A stretch of 64,000 nucleotides of DNA, from assembly GCF_010993985.1 (NCBI RefSeq), contig NZ_WINH01000012.1:41833-105832 (forward strand), read 5' to 3'. This document shows, piece by piece, positions 9,437-17,331 of this stretch (positions are counted from its first letter, which is position 1; each line of letters starts with the position of its first letter). The stretch is from Paraferrimonas sp. SM1919 (GTDB taxonomy: Bacteria > Pseudomonadota > Gammaproteobacteria > Enterobacterales > Shewanellaceae). Below the pieces are notes generated by a model, which saw only the letters and a program-made list of their open reading frames with translations, was not told where the DNA came from and made no database searches. Both the position numbers and the translations under genes were made by a program.

Positions 9437-10573
9437 TTAGCGACTCGCCATTATCCATGACCGCTTAGCCGAGATATCCACCCCATCAGGCAATAACTGC
9501 TCAGCTTTTTGATAGTGGAGTTGTGCTTTGGTCATTTGCTTGAGTTGACGATAACTTTTGGCTAACCCTAAATGAAACTCATAGCGGTATTTTGCTTTAG
9601 TTAACGCCTGATTATATTGATAGATGGCTAGATCAAAATTCCCTTGGCTATAAGCTCGCTCTGCTTGCGCATAAAAATAATAAGGATTATTCATATTGAA
9701 CTTATGCAGCTGCTTATGGAAATAAGCCCATTCCTCAAGCCTATCCTGTGAGCCCAATAAAATTGCGTAGTTATTAACTAAAGTCTGAGTCTCGGCATTT
9801 AATCCTAAGCCATAAAGATAAGTTTGCTCGGCTAGGTCATCCCTTTGGGCCCGACGGTATACTAAAGCCAGTGTATTGATCGCCACCTCATAATCATGCT
9901 TATGCTCTAATGCCTTTTTAACCAGCCAATAGCTCTGATCAATATTGCCATCAATTAGGCTCTCTACCGCCATATTGTTGTAATACATGGCGATGACATA
10001 GTCTTTTGATATTGACTGCACCTTTAACGCTGTCAAAGTCCTCTCTGGCATAAAGTCGATAGTGACTTGTTTTTTAGAAGTCTCAATTACGTTACTTTGA
10101 TGCTTCTTATGCACCTTAAGGTTGATATGATCATTAATGATTAAATAATTCGAGTCTAGATCCCAAACGGGTGGCACTTCTACCTTTTGAAAAGTCACAG
10201 CCAATCCCATTTTCTCTGCCATTGCCGCCGCAACAAGTGTCAAGGACATACAATTACCCAGGCGCTCATCAAAACTATCGTGGGGCAATTGGGTGTAACG
10301 GTCTTTATAAGTGAAGCCACCTTCGGCCACGGATAACTGCTTTGCCAACCAACGTTGGACACTCATAAATTTAGGTTTATTAGAAAGGGTTTGATTAAGC
10401 TGAACCTGTTGTTCACTACTAAGTTCAAATAACTCTTTAGGATCGGTTATATCCACAGGCGAGATAAATAAGTTATCAGCCATAGGTAGCACAGCTGTTG
10501 GCGCAAATTGCACCTTAGAACTGCAGCCGCTCATAGCAAATAGCACTAAAGGGAAAAACCATGCAAACTTCAT
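9437..10573 (-). CDS. Lipoprotein with transglutaminase-like domain and TPR repeats
   Basis: From the ATG at 10573 the protein has 378 residues. That start has AGAGG at a good distance, while the GTG at 10579 would overlap it. The lipoprotein signal is MKFAWFFPLVLFAMSGC (Cys17). Residues about 60-200 look like a transglutaminase/SirB1-type cysteine-protease fold. Candidate Cys (LGNCMSL, near residue 108), His (INDHINLKVH) and Asp (TIDFMP) residues are in the expected order. From about residue 210 there are several TPR units, for example DLAEQTYLYGLGLN and DLAIYQYNQALTKAKY. The function is unknown; a peptidase or scaffold role in the envelope is inference. Confidence 0.7.
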   Translation of the reverse strand: MKFAWFFPLVLFAMSGCSSKVQFAPTAVLPMADNLFISPVDITDPKELFELSSEQQVQLNQTLSNKPKFMSVQRWLAKQLSVAEGGFTYKDRYTQLPHDSFDERLGNCMSLTLVAAAMAEKMGLAVTFQKVEVPPVWDLDSNYLIINDHINLKVHKKHQSNVIETSKKQVTIDFMPERTLTALKVQSISKDYVIAMYYNNMAVESLIDGNIDQSYWLVKKALEHKHDYEVAINTLALVYRRAQRDDLAEQTYLYGLGLNAETQTLVNNYAILLGSQDRLEEWAYFHKQLHKFNMNNPYYFYAQAERAYSQGNFDLAIYQYNQALTKAKYRYEFHLGLAKSYRQLKQMTKAQLHYQKAEQLLPDGVDISAKRSWIMASR

Positions 10574-10883
10574 AGACACCTCTTAAAAAGTACCTAATTA
10601 AAGACTAGCAGTGAATGGTCAAAAGTTAAACATATTACGGGCTAAGCAGCAATTATGGGGCCGTTATTATTATCATTCCATTAATCTAGATCGTGAGGTC
10701 ATTAACTGACATCCTAAAAGCGAAGCACTCAGGGGGGGGGGAGCCAACAACCAAATCGATTGTGAGTGACATCAATGGGCTGTTGCAGAGATTATAAAAA
10801 GTCGTAAGTCTGTCCAGTATCCTTGAAAAAAATCGGAAAAGTATCGTATTGGACTTCGTATAAAGGAGATTTTTAAGGGATTT
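10574..10883. other. Intergenic region without a recognised gene, containing a G10 tract
   Basis: About 310 bases lie between the TPR lipoprotein gene and the SRP RNA gene. Every frame is broken by stops and no ribosome binding site precedes a useful frame. The region contains a run of ten G at 10732-10741 and an imperfect inverted repeat (GTCCAGTAT near 10816, ATTGGAC near 10850) downstream of the SRP RNA. That repeat might help end its transcription. I recognise nothing else here. Confidence 0.5.
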
Positions 10884-10994
10884 GGTGGCAACCCTTCAGC
10901 CGCACCCCGGCACATAAGTCACCCGCTGTGGCTGCTCCCTTCCGGGCCTGACCAGGTTCACGAACTATTATTGCGAGGGGACCAAAGGGCCACC
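10884..10994 (-). ncRNA. ffs: 4.5S signal recognition particle RNA
   Basis: The minus strand contains the universal SRP core: CTGGTCAGGCCCGGAAGGGA, continuing GCAGCC with the GGAA-type tetraloop region. The ends GGTGGC and GCCACC (10884-10889 and 10989-10994) pair to close a single long hairpin of about 111 nt, the size of the gammaproteobacterial small SRP RNA. It binds Ffh and targets nascent membrane proteins to SecYEG. The exact ends are set from the terminal pairing. A 7-bp inverted repeat (11005-11021) lies just upstream of the 5' end. Confidence 0.95.
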
Positions 10995-11190
10995 ATAGTG
11001 AACTGCTTAGGGAACCTAAGCAACCTGACCATTATCCTAAAACTACCGTCGTTAAGCAATACCCAATTGGGTTGAAGATCACTGTACGGTGAAAAACTGA
11101 TCACATTTAAAAACTTGCAAGGTTTAATTTTTACTACTAGGCTAAATTTCGGAATTGAGTTCCATTCATTGTCCATAGAAGGATAGCATT

Positions 11191-11499
11191 ATGAAAAAAC
11201 TAGTACACACCTTAACTCTTGCTCTACCTCTAATTAGTGCAAGCTTATTTGTCACCCCCTCTAATGCCATAGCCGAACCCTCTGCCGATGCCGTTTATCA
11301 AGTCAGTAAAATGGTCAACATCAATAAGGCCGATGTGAACGAGCTTATGGAATTAAAAGGGCTTGGACAAAACAAAGCCAAGCGGATTATTGAGTATCGA
11401 CAGGCAAATGGCCCATTTAAAAACATTGACCAACTACTTAAAGTCAAAGGAATTGGACCTAGCTTTATCAAGAAAAACAAATCATTAATTACTTTGTAA
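11191..11499 (+). CDS. ComEA-family helix-hairpin-helix protein
   Basis: This 102-residue exported protein starts with a Sec signal peptide (MKKLVHTLTLALPLISASLF..., cleavage near SNA or IAEP). The C-terminal half has the ComEA double helix-hairpin-helix: VNINKADVNELMELKGLGQNKA, then FKNIDQLLKVKGIGPSFI. Such proteins bind double-stranded DNA in the periplasm and help pull in DNA during natural competence. Solitary copies are widespread in gammaproteobacteria and may do something else. GAAGGA lies 8 bases before the ATG. No other competence gene is nearby. Confidence 0.85.
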   Translation: MKKLVHTLTLALPLISASLFVTPSNAIAEPSADAVYQVSKMVNINKADVNELMELKGLGQNKAKRIIEYRQANGPFKNIDQLLKVKGIGPSFIKKNKSLITL

Positions 11500-11634
11500 T
11501 TTAATTTTGTTTTAGGCTTGTCCAAGGATGGACAAACCGAGTAAACTCTTGTTAAGCAAGGCCATGGTAGCTTAATCTTTATTAAACCCTGTCGTCTATA
11601 ATAATAAAACCCTTTAAGAATTAGGAAAGGAATC

Positions 11635-12045
11635 ATGTTTTCCAAGAAGAAATCTACTCAACTGACATTTATTGCCCCTGGCTGCCACATCAACGGTAAA
11701 ATGGACCTTCATGGTGAAGCCTTAATTGGCGGTCACGTAGAAGGTGAACTTAACTCTAGTGCTAATATTGAAATCGACCAACAAGGTCTATTTGATGGCA
11801 AGCTGCAGTGTCAAGATGTAAAGGTATCTGGTCACTTTAAAGGTAGCCTGTCTTGCTCTCGTTTAGTGATCCTAAATCATGGAACGGTAGAAGGCGAAGT
11901 ATGTTGTGAACATATGGAAATCTACGACGGTGGTCAATTTATTGGTCGTCGTGTTAAAGAGCCACAAGCCCTTCTTGAGCACACCCTAAAAAAGTCTGAT
12001 GACAAAAAAAAAGCCACTGAAGAGCCTAAACTAAAGTCTGCATAA
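11635..12045 (+). CDS. Bactofilin family cytoskeletal protein
   Basis: This 136-residue protein consists mainly of a bactofilin (DUF583) beta-helix. Repeating strands of the type IAPGCHINGKMDLHGEALIGGHVEGEL, GLFDGKLQCQDVKVSGHFKG and GTVEGEVCCEHMEIYDGG each advance one turn. The ends are short and disordered, and the C-terminus is Lys-rich. Bactofilins polymerise without nucleotide and organise cell-wall or stalk machinery. AGGAAAGG upstream fits the ATG at 11635. It lies 135 bases after the comEA-like gene in the same direction and is followed by a terminator. Confidence 0.88.
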   Translation: MFSKKKSTQLTFIAPGCHINGKMDLHGEALIGGHVEGELNSSANIEIDQQGLFDGKLQCQDVKVSGHFKGSLSCSRLVILNHGTVEGEVCCEHMEIYDGGQFIGRRVKEPQALLEHTLKKSDDKKKATEEPKLKSA

Positions 12046-12120
12046 GCTAATAAGTTTAAAAAATGTCGCTGAGCTAACACCCATCACTTCAGGGGTTTAG
12101 AGCGAGATTTGCTAATACCA

Positions 12121-12146
12121 ACGGTCCTTGATTAGGGCCGTTTTTG
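12121..12146 (+). terminator. Rho-independent terminator downstream of the bactofilin gene
   Basis: ACGGTCC (12121-12127) pairs with GGGCCGT (12135-12141, one G-U pair) and is followed by TTTTTG. It lies 75 bases past the stop codon. Confidence 0.75.
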
Positions 12147-12349
12147 TTTTATGACCCTATATAGCGCTTCACCCGCTCCCTCATGGGATGCTCCCTATCC
12201 CTATCTTTTGGGTTATAAACTGTTTGCCATCAATTGCTTGCTAATAGGCTGTTTTAAGCAATAACCCTTGGGACAATAGTCTCAGCGAGTGATCCGATAA
12301 CTTAAGATCAAGTGTATCTAAGGCATCAGTAATCGAACTATCAAGCATG

Positions 12350-12490
12350 CTAGTTGCTCTGCAGGGCGTTTTCCTCAGCCACACTGGCTTTGTTGTTTTT
12401 AGACCAAGCATAGTTACCCAATCTAGCGGAGGTCCTTTTGAAATAAAGAGTGGGACTCAGGATTAGCAAAATCATCAATGTTAATTAACT
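12350..12490 (-). pseudogene. Possible decayed coding remnant (frameshifted), family unknown
   Basis: On the minus strand one frame reads INIDDFANPESHSLFQKDLR and then meets a stop. A +1 shift at that point continues RLGNYAWSKNNKASVAEENA and ends at TAG (12350-12352). The two pieces look protein-like and join if one base is removed near 12427. An overlapping third frame (MLDSSITDALDTLDL...) stays open to about 12260 and could instead be the remnant. No start codon or ribosome binding site precedes it. Apart from this and the two terminators, I see nothing in the 12046-12632 gap. The call is tentative. Confidence 0.3.
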
Positions 12491-12502
12491 TCTGCAATAA
12501 CA

Positions 12503-12536
12503 TAAAAAAATACCCTTAAACAAAAAGCTTAAGGGC
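12503..12536 (-). terminator. Rho-independent terminator after the DUF885 gene
   Basis: CCCTTAA (12513-12519) pairs with TTAAGGG (12529-12535). On the minus strand the hairpin is followed by TATTTTTTTA. It lies about 100 bases past the gene's stop. Confidence 0.8.
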
Positions 12537-12632
12537 ATTGTAACCATCTACCACATCGATCAACTGAACTGCATAATTATTAAATGATCAATGTTCTGTC
12601 AATGGAGTGGCATTTTGAATTGATTACTGTTG

Positions 12633-14408
12633 TTATTTTTTCAGTTCAATCCAATTATCAATCTTGCTTTCAAGTACTTGCATAGGTAATGCCCCTGATA
12701 GCAGAACCTGTGCATGAAACTCTTTAATATCAAATTTTTCTGCTAGTGCTGTTTCTGCACGGTGACGAAGCTCGATGATTTTGAGTTGCCCTACTTTGTA
12801 GCTTAACGCTTGGCCTGGAATCGCCATATATCGCTCAACTTCAGCGGTTACATCTGTTTCAGCCATAGCCGAGTTGTCTAGCATATAAGCAATCGCTTGC
12901 TCCCTCGACCAACCTTTAGCATGAAGGCCGGTGTCGACCACAAGACGCATCGCTCGCAGCATTTCATCAGATAGCTTACCAAAATATTGATACGGGTCGT
13001 TAAACAAGCCCATTTCAATACCCAAGTGCTCAGTATATAAGGCCCAGCCTTCACTAAACGCGGTGTAGCTAGAGAACTTTTGAAATTCTGCCACATTTTC
13101 AAGCTCTTGTTTAATGGCGATTTGGAAGTGGTGTCCCGGAGCTGCTTCATGAATAGAAAGGGTCGTTACCCCCCATTTAGGTTGGGCTTGGAGATTATAG
13201 GTATTAATATAAAACACCCCTGGACGTGAACCGTCCACCGCAGGAGACATATATGAAGCGCCTGCAGCAGATTTTTGACGGTAGGCTTCCACTGGTTTTA
13301 TTACATACTCAGCTTTCGGCATCACCGAGAAATAGTCACCGACGACAGCATCAATATCTTTCTTTTTGTCCAAATAGGCTTGAATTAATTCTTGTTCAGA
13401 TCCAAAGAAAAACTGCTCATCAGAAGACAAGTGTGCTAAAAAGGCTTTTAAATCGCCATTAAATCCAACTTGCACTCGCACTTGGTCCATTTCTTTAAGA
13501 ATACGCGCCACTTCTTGCAAGCCTAGCAGGTGAATTTCTTCAACACTCATCGTTGTGGTGGTGTGCATATTAGCTAGGTACTGGTACCATTGACGGCCAT
13601 TTGGTAAATCCCAATAACCGTCAGAATTGCGACTTGCCGCTAAATAGTCTCCAGCAATGAAGTGGTGAAATTTGCTCAATGCTGGGATTAACTTATCAGT
13701 TAACAACTGTTGGTATTCTTTGGTTAACTGCTGCTTTTGGTTATCTGACAATGTTTTGGGTAATACATTTAATGGCGCATAAAATAAGCTGTCATTAATA
13801 TCTTCAACTAGATGTACCTCTAGCTGTGGGATCATTCGCTCAACCAATACCCTAGGCAGGACAACTTTATTTGCTATCCCTTGTTGCATCCTTACTTCAG
13901 CATCAGCTAACCAGCGGATAAAACCTTCTACCCTACTGAACCAATTCACATAGTCTTGTTCACTATTAAAAGGCTGAGCACTGCCATTCTGAGCAAGCTG
14001 CACCATGGTAAAAATTGAGTTATAAAACTGATTTAACGGCATCATGTAACTAGGGAACATTTCCGCAACTAAAGCCTGATCAGCTGAATAACTTAACATC
14101 GCATGACCAATTTGCTGCTGCTGGTCTAGTGTTGTGGTATCGATTGCTTTGAGGTCTTTGAGCAAATTACTATTAAGAAGATGTCGTTGTTTTAAAAACG
14201 CTTCACTTAACGGCTGGCCAAATTTACCATTAAATTCTGATCGACCAACATAAGTCGCACTGATCGGATCTAGAGCTAACGATTGATTAAAATAGTGATC
14301 GGCTAATTGCTGATAATTTGAGGTCGTTTTTAGCGCTGTGTTCGCATCATCACTGCAGCCCAGAAGTGCCTGAATTACCAACACAATGGTTAGGGTACGT
14401 TTTATCAT
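12633..14408 (-). CDS. DUF885 family lipoprotein (putative metallopeptidase-like)
   Basis: This 591-residue protein has a lipoprotein signal (MIKRTLTIVLVIQALLGC, Cys18). The body matches DUF885 (PF05960). The C-terminal half has SIHEAAPGHHFQIA, a family signature HExxPGH, and SEGWALYTEHLG, which supplies a conserved Glu. Together these resemble a zinc-peptidase site. The family is predicted to be peptidases on this basis; substrates are mostly unknown. The gene is alone, with a terminator on its 3' side, and it lies next to the TonB2 operon in the same direction. Confidence 0.85.
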   Translation of the reverse strand: MIKRTLTIVLVIQALLGCSDDANTALKTTSNYQQLADHYFNQSLALDPISATYVGRSEFNGKFGQPLSEAFLKQRHLLNSNLLKDLKAIDTTTLDQQQQIGHAMLSYSADQALVAEMFPSYMMPLNQFYNSIFTMVQLAQNGSAQPFNSEQDYVNWFSRVEGFIRWLADAEVRMQQGIANKVVLPRVLVERMIPQLEVHLVEDINDSLFYAPLNVLPKTLSDNQKQQLTKEYQQLLTDKLIPALSKFHHFIAGDYLAASRNSDGYWDLPNGRQWYQYLANMHTTTTMSVEEIHLLGLQEVARILKEMDQVRVQVGFNGDLKAFLAHLSSDEQFFFGSEQELIQAYLDKKKDIDAVVGDYFSVMPKAEYVIKPVEAYRQKSAAGASYMSPAVDGSRPGVFYINTYNLQAQPKWGVTTLSIHEAAPGHHFQIAIKQELENVAEFQKFSSYTAFSEGWALYTEHLGIEMGLFNDPYQYFGKLSDEMLRAMRLVVDTGLHAKGWSREQAIAYMLDNSAMAETDVTAEVERYMAIPGQALSYKVGQLKIIELRHRAETALAEKFDIKEFHAQVLLSGALPMQVLESKIDNWIELKK

Positions 14409-14465
14409 TTCATTTTACCTATTTTATGTGGGTCTAGGCACCACTAAACAGTTATAAAAACACAT

Positions 14466-14495
14466 AAAAAAGCCCCGCAAATGCGAGGCTTTTTA
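14466..14495 (-). terminator. Rho-independent terminator of the TonB2/TtpC operon
   Basis: The stem AGCCTCGC with GCGGGGCT, read on the minus strand (14471-14490, one G-U pair, ATTT loop), is followed by six T. It lies 12 bases beyond the stop codon of the last gene of the operon. Confidence 0.88.
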
Positions 14496-14506
14496 AAAAT
14501 CAAAGA

Positions 14507-15763
14507 TTAAAGCTCTAGGTTTATGTTGCGTAAACGTGCTTTTTCTTTGATGTAGTTCTCGTAGCTAGTTGCATACTTCTTGGTTTTCTTGTCTTTTTTA
14601 GCTTTTTGAATTTCAGCATTAGCTGTTTTCAAATTACCTAAAGCAAGATTTGCCAAAGCTAGCTGGAAGTGAGCTTCACCAGGATTATCCATGCCCGCAT
14701 TAAGGGCATTTTTAAATACTGAGATTGCTGCTTTTTCCTTTTGAGCCAACATCAGCATGTTACCTTGCTTCATGTATAGCTCAGCATCTTTTTCGAAGTC
14801 TGCTGCTTTACCAAAGTACTTAGCTGCTGTCGCGACGTCTTTAGAACGTTGGAAGAATTGAGCAAGCTCTTTATAGTGACGCTCGGTTTTCTCAATTTTA
14901 CCTTGTTGCATATGTTTTTCCCAAAGCTTACCCGCACGGTAATGATTACCGAACTGAGAAAGTAATTGAGATAAACGACGCAGGTGACCTTCGCTTTCTA
15001 AAAAGCCTTTAGAATACGCTAACTCATAAGTTGCTAGAGACTTTTTAGAGTCTTCAACCAATAGGTAGAACTGTGCAAGCTGAATCCAAAAGTTGGCTTC
15101 CTCAGGAAACAGTACTACCATTTCTTCTAGCACCTTAATCGAGTTACGGTACTCTTTAAGGTTATAGTAAGAAGTTAGTTTTAGCTGGTAAGGGCCTTTC
15201 TTAACTTCTTCAGCCGTTTTAATTGAGTTATTTGTCGCTTTAATTGCTTCACGGTATTGCTTTAGCTCAACATGCGCTACCGCAATACGGAAGTACACAT
15301 CAGCATCTTCTTTACAGGTAAAACGCATCCACTCTTGGTATTGTGGCACTGCTTGTGCGTATTTTTTGCCTTGCATTAGCAAGTCAGCATACAAACGCAC
15401 AGCGCCAGCATGGTCTGAACCGCCAAGTATGTCAGCCTTTACCGCCATGCCAACATGTTTAACAGCGGCATCGTTATTACCTTTTTCAGCGTAAAGGTTA
15501 GCAATGAAACGATTCACGTAAGCTTTATCAAAGTCATTAGATGGATCGGCATCTAATAAAACTTGTAAAGCTTCGTCAGTCTTTTCTTCACCGTATAGTT
15601 CGAAAGCTTTTTGAACTTTCTTACCGGCGCGCTCACCAACAGCTTTTGATTTACGCTTATCAATCGGACATTCACCTTTCTTGGCGGCTAGAGCTGGCGT
15701 AGATGCCGCTCCTGCAACTAAGCCAAGCAGTAAGGCCGCAGCGATACTTCTTGCTTTTACCAT
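14507..15763 (-). CDS. TPR protein of the TonB2/TtpC operon
   Basis: This 418-residue periplasmic protein begins with a signal peptide (MVKARSIAAALLLGLVAGAASTPALA) and continues as about nine TPR-like helical pairs. Examples are EEKTDEALQVLLDADP, YRNSIKVLEEMVVLFPEEANFW and EKAAISVFKNALNAGMDNP. In Vibrio and Shewanella the last gene of the DUF3450-TtpC-ExbB2-ExbD2-TonB2 operon is such a protein, and it is thought to assist the complex. It starts 3 bases after the TonB stop codon. Its function is inferred from position only. Confidence 0.85.
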   Translation of the reverse strand: MVKARSIAAALLLGLVAGAASTPALAAKKGECPIDKRKSKAVGERAGKKVQKAFELYGEEKTDEALQVLLDADPSNDFDKAYVNRFIANLYAEKGNNDAAVKHVGMAVKADILGGSDHAGAVRLYADLLMQGKKYAQAVPQYQEWMRFTCKEDADVYFRIAVAHVELKQYREAIKATNNSIKTAEEVKKGPYQLKLTSYYNLKEYRNSIKVLEEMVVLFPEEANFWIQLAQFYLLVEDSKKSLATYELAYSKGFLESEGHLRRLSQLLSQFGNHYRAGKLWEKHMQQGKIEKTERHYKELAQFFQRSKDVATAAKYFGKAADFEKDAELYMKQGNMLMLAQKEKAAISVFKNALNAGMDNPGEAHFQLALANLALGNLKTANAEIQKAKKDKKTKKYATSYENYIKEKARLRNINLEL

Positions 15764-15766
15764 TGT

Positions 15767-16381
15767 TTAGTTCCCATCCAATTTAAAGTCTAACTGTACC
15801 GTCATACCAGGTTGACGTAGTGCTTTACCGTTTTCCATTTTTGGCTTGTACTTCCACTTACGAAGAGCACGAATAGCTTCACGGTCAAACAGACGCTTAG
15901 GCTCAGCCTTAATCACTTTAACGTCTTCTACTCCACCTAGTTCGTTAATGGTAAATGAAAGTTGTACCCAACCTTCTTTGCCATCACGAGCCGCTTTAGT
16001 CGGGTAGCGTGGTTCAATACGTACAATCGGGGTTGCATCACCGTCTTGCATCATAAAGCCTTTAGAACTGAAGTCAGTTCCAACACCACCGGCATTTACC
16101 GCACCCATGTTAAAGCTCATACCTGCATCAACATTTGAACTCGGCTCAGGTGGCGGAGTATCTTGTGTTGGTGGCGGCGTTGGTGGTGGCGGTGGCGGTG
16201 GCACGCGACGTGCCTTACGCTCAGCCTTTGCATCATCCCTGTCCATCGTAATTTCGATAACAGGAGTTTCGCTGGCTTCTTCCTGACGAGTGGGTCCACC
16301 ACTGATCAGGAAGGCCATGAAGACAAATAATGCAAAGGTCACTAAGCCACCTAGTATTAGGGATAGCAGTGATCTCAACAT
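15767..16381 (-). CDS. tonB2: TonB2-type energy-transducing protein
   Basis: This 204-residue protein spans the periplasm and couples the inner-membrane proton motive force to outer-membrane receptors. Features in order are an N-terminal membrane anchor (LLSLILGGLVTFALFVFMAFL), then a proline-rich stretch (VPPPPPPPTPPPTQDTPPPEP, residues about 60-80). The C-terminal TonB domain has IVRIEPRYPTKAARDGKEGWV and REAIRALRKWKYKP. It is shorter than E. coli TonB, as is usual for TonB2 proteins. Spacing to exbD and to the TPR gene is 3 bases on each side. Confidence 0.93.
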   Translation of the reverse strand: MLRSLLSLILGGLVTFALFVFMAFLISGGPTRQEEASETPVIEITMDRDDAKAERKARRVPPPPPPPTPPPTQDTPPPEPSSNVDAGMSFNMGAVNAGGVGTDFSSKGFMMQDGDATPIVRIEPRYPTKAARDGKEGWVQLSFTINELGGVEDVKVIKAEPKRLFDREAIRALRKWKYKPKMENGKALRQPGMTVQLDFKLDGN

Positions 16382-16384
16382 AAT

Positions 16385-16789
16385 TTAGTCCTTATCTGCT
16401 TCAACAGAAATTTTGTCGATACCAGCTTGCTTAACTTGATCCATAATTTTAACAATGATGCCGTGCTTGGCTTCTTTGTCAGCTTGGATAAGTACCGCTG
16501 CTTCTGGTGCTTCTGCAAGCATACGCTCAACGTTTGCACCTACACGCTCGATATCTACTTGGCGGTTTTCCATTTGGATTACGCCTGATGCGCTTACACC
16601 AATAAAGATGTTAGCTGATTTCTTTTGCGTCGATTGTGAAGCTTTTGGTTTGTTTACATCCAAACCTGATGGCTTAACAAATGACGTTGTTACGATGAAG
16701 AAAATCAACATAATGAATACGATGTCAAGCATCGGAGTCATATCGATTTGAGCTTCTTCTTCCACGCTTGAATGCTTCTTACGTGCCAT
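16385..16789 (-). CDS. exbD2: ExbD-type proton-channel subunit
   Basis: This 134-residue protein has a single N-terminal membrane helix (IDMTPMLDIVFIMLIFFIVTTSF) that carries the conserved Asp needed for proton flow. A periplasmic domain follows (SKVNKP-like start, VLIQADKEAKHGIIVKIMDQVK). It forms the ExbB-ExbD motor that energises TonB. It follows the exbB gene by 11 bases. Confidence 0.95.
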   Translation of the reverse strand: MARKKHSSVEEEAQIDMTPMLDIVFIMLIFFIVTTSFVKPSGLDVNKPKASQSTQKKSANIFIGVSASGVIQMENRQVDIERVGANVERMLAEAPEAAVLIQADKEAKHGIIVKIMDQVKQAGIDKISVEADKD

Positions 16790-16800
16790 AGTCGTTCTCT

Positions 16801-17331
16801 CTATTCTTTATGTGCCAAGCTATCAGTTAGCTTTTCAATACTGATTTTTAAACGCGCATCTAAACGGGTGCTGAAAAATACACCAGATAATGCCGCAACC
16901 ATACCTGCCATAGTAGGCATAGTTGCTGTTGAGATACCAGCGGCCATGAGACGAGCGTTACTCGTACCCTGCACTGACATCACATCAAATACGTTAATCA
17001 TACCGGTTACCGTACCTAATAGACCGATCATCGGACAAATAGCTACTAAGGTTTTAACGATTAACATACGCGCGTTCAATTGTTGCTTTGCTTGGGAAAT
17101 CCAGGCTTCACGGATCCGATGCGCATGCCAAGAAGTCGTTTCTTCTCGGCTATTCCAGTTCGCAATCATGTCATCGCGTAATTTCGGGAACACATTGTTC
17201 AAGAAGAAATAACGCTCTAACATCAATGTCCACATTAGGAACAAAACAAAGGCAACCAATAGGAGCACATCGCCCCCAGTGGCGATGAAGCCCCTGACGG
17301 AATCCCATAAATCCATCAGGAAAATCATCAT
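16801..17331 (-). CDS. exbB2: ExbB-type MotA/TolQ/ExbB proton-channel protein
   Basis: This 176-residue protein has three membrane helices. The first is near residues 17-38 (GGDVLLLVAFVLFLMWTLML). The other two form the MotA/TolQ/ExbB domain, with LVAICPMIGLLGTVTGMINVF and AGISTATMPTMAGMVAALSGVFF. It lacks the long N-terminal domain of the preceding TtpC protein. The start codon overlaps the ttpC stop by one base, so translation is coupled. Confidence 0.93.
   Translation of the reverse strand: MMIFLMDLWDSVRGFIATGGDVLLLVAFVLFLMWTLMLERYFFLNNVFPKLRDDMIANWNSREETTSWHAHRIREAWISQAKQQLNARMLIVKTLVAICPMIGLLGTVTGMINVFDVMSVQGTSNARLMAAGISTATMPTMAGMVAALSGVFFSTRLDARLKISIEKLTDSLAHKE

Noticed and set aside
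10958..11176. Minus-strand frame of 72 codons overlapping the SRP RNA
   Set aside because: It runs into the conserved 5' part of the SRP RNA on the same strand, has no ribosome binding site, and its protein resembles nothing.
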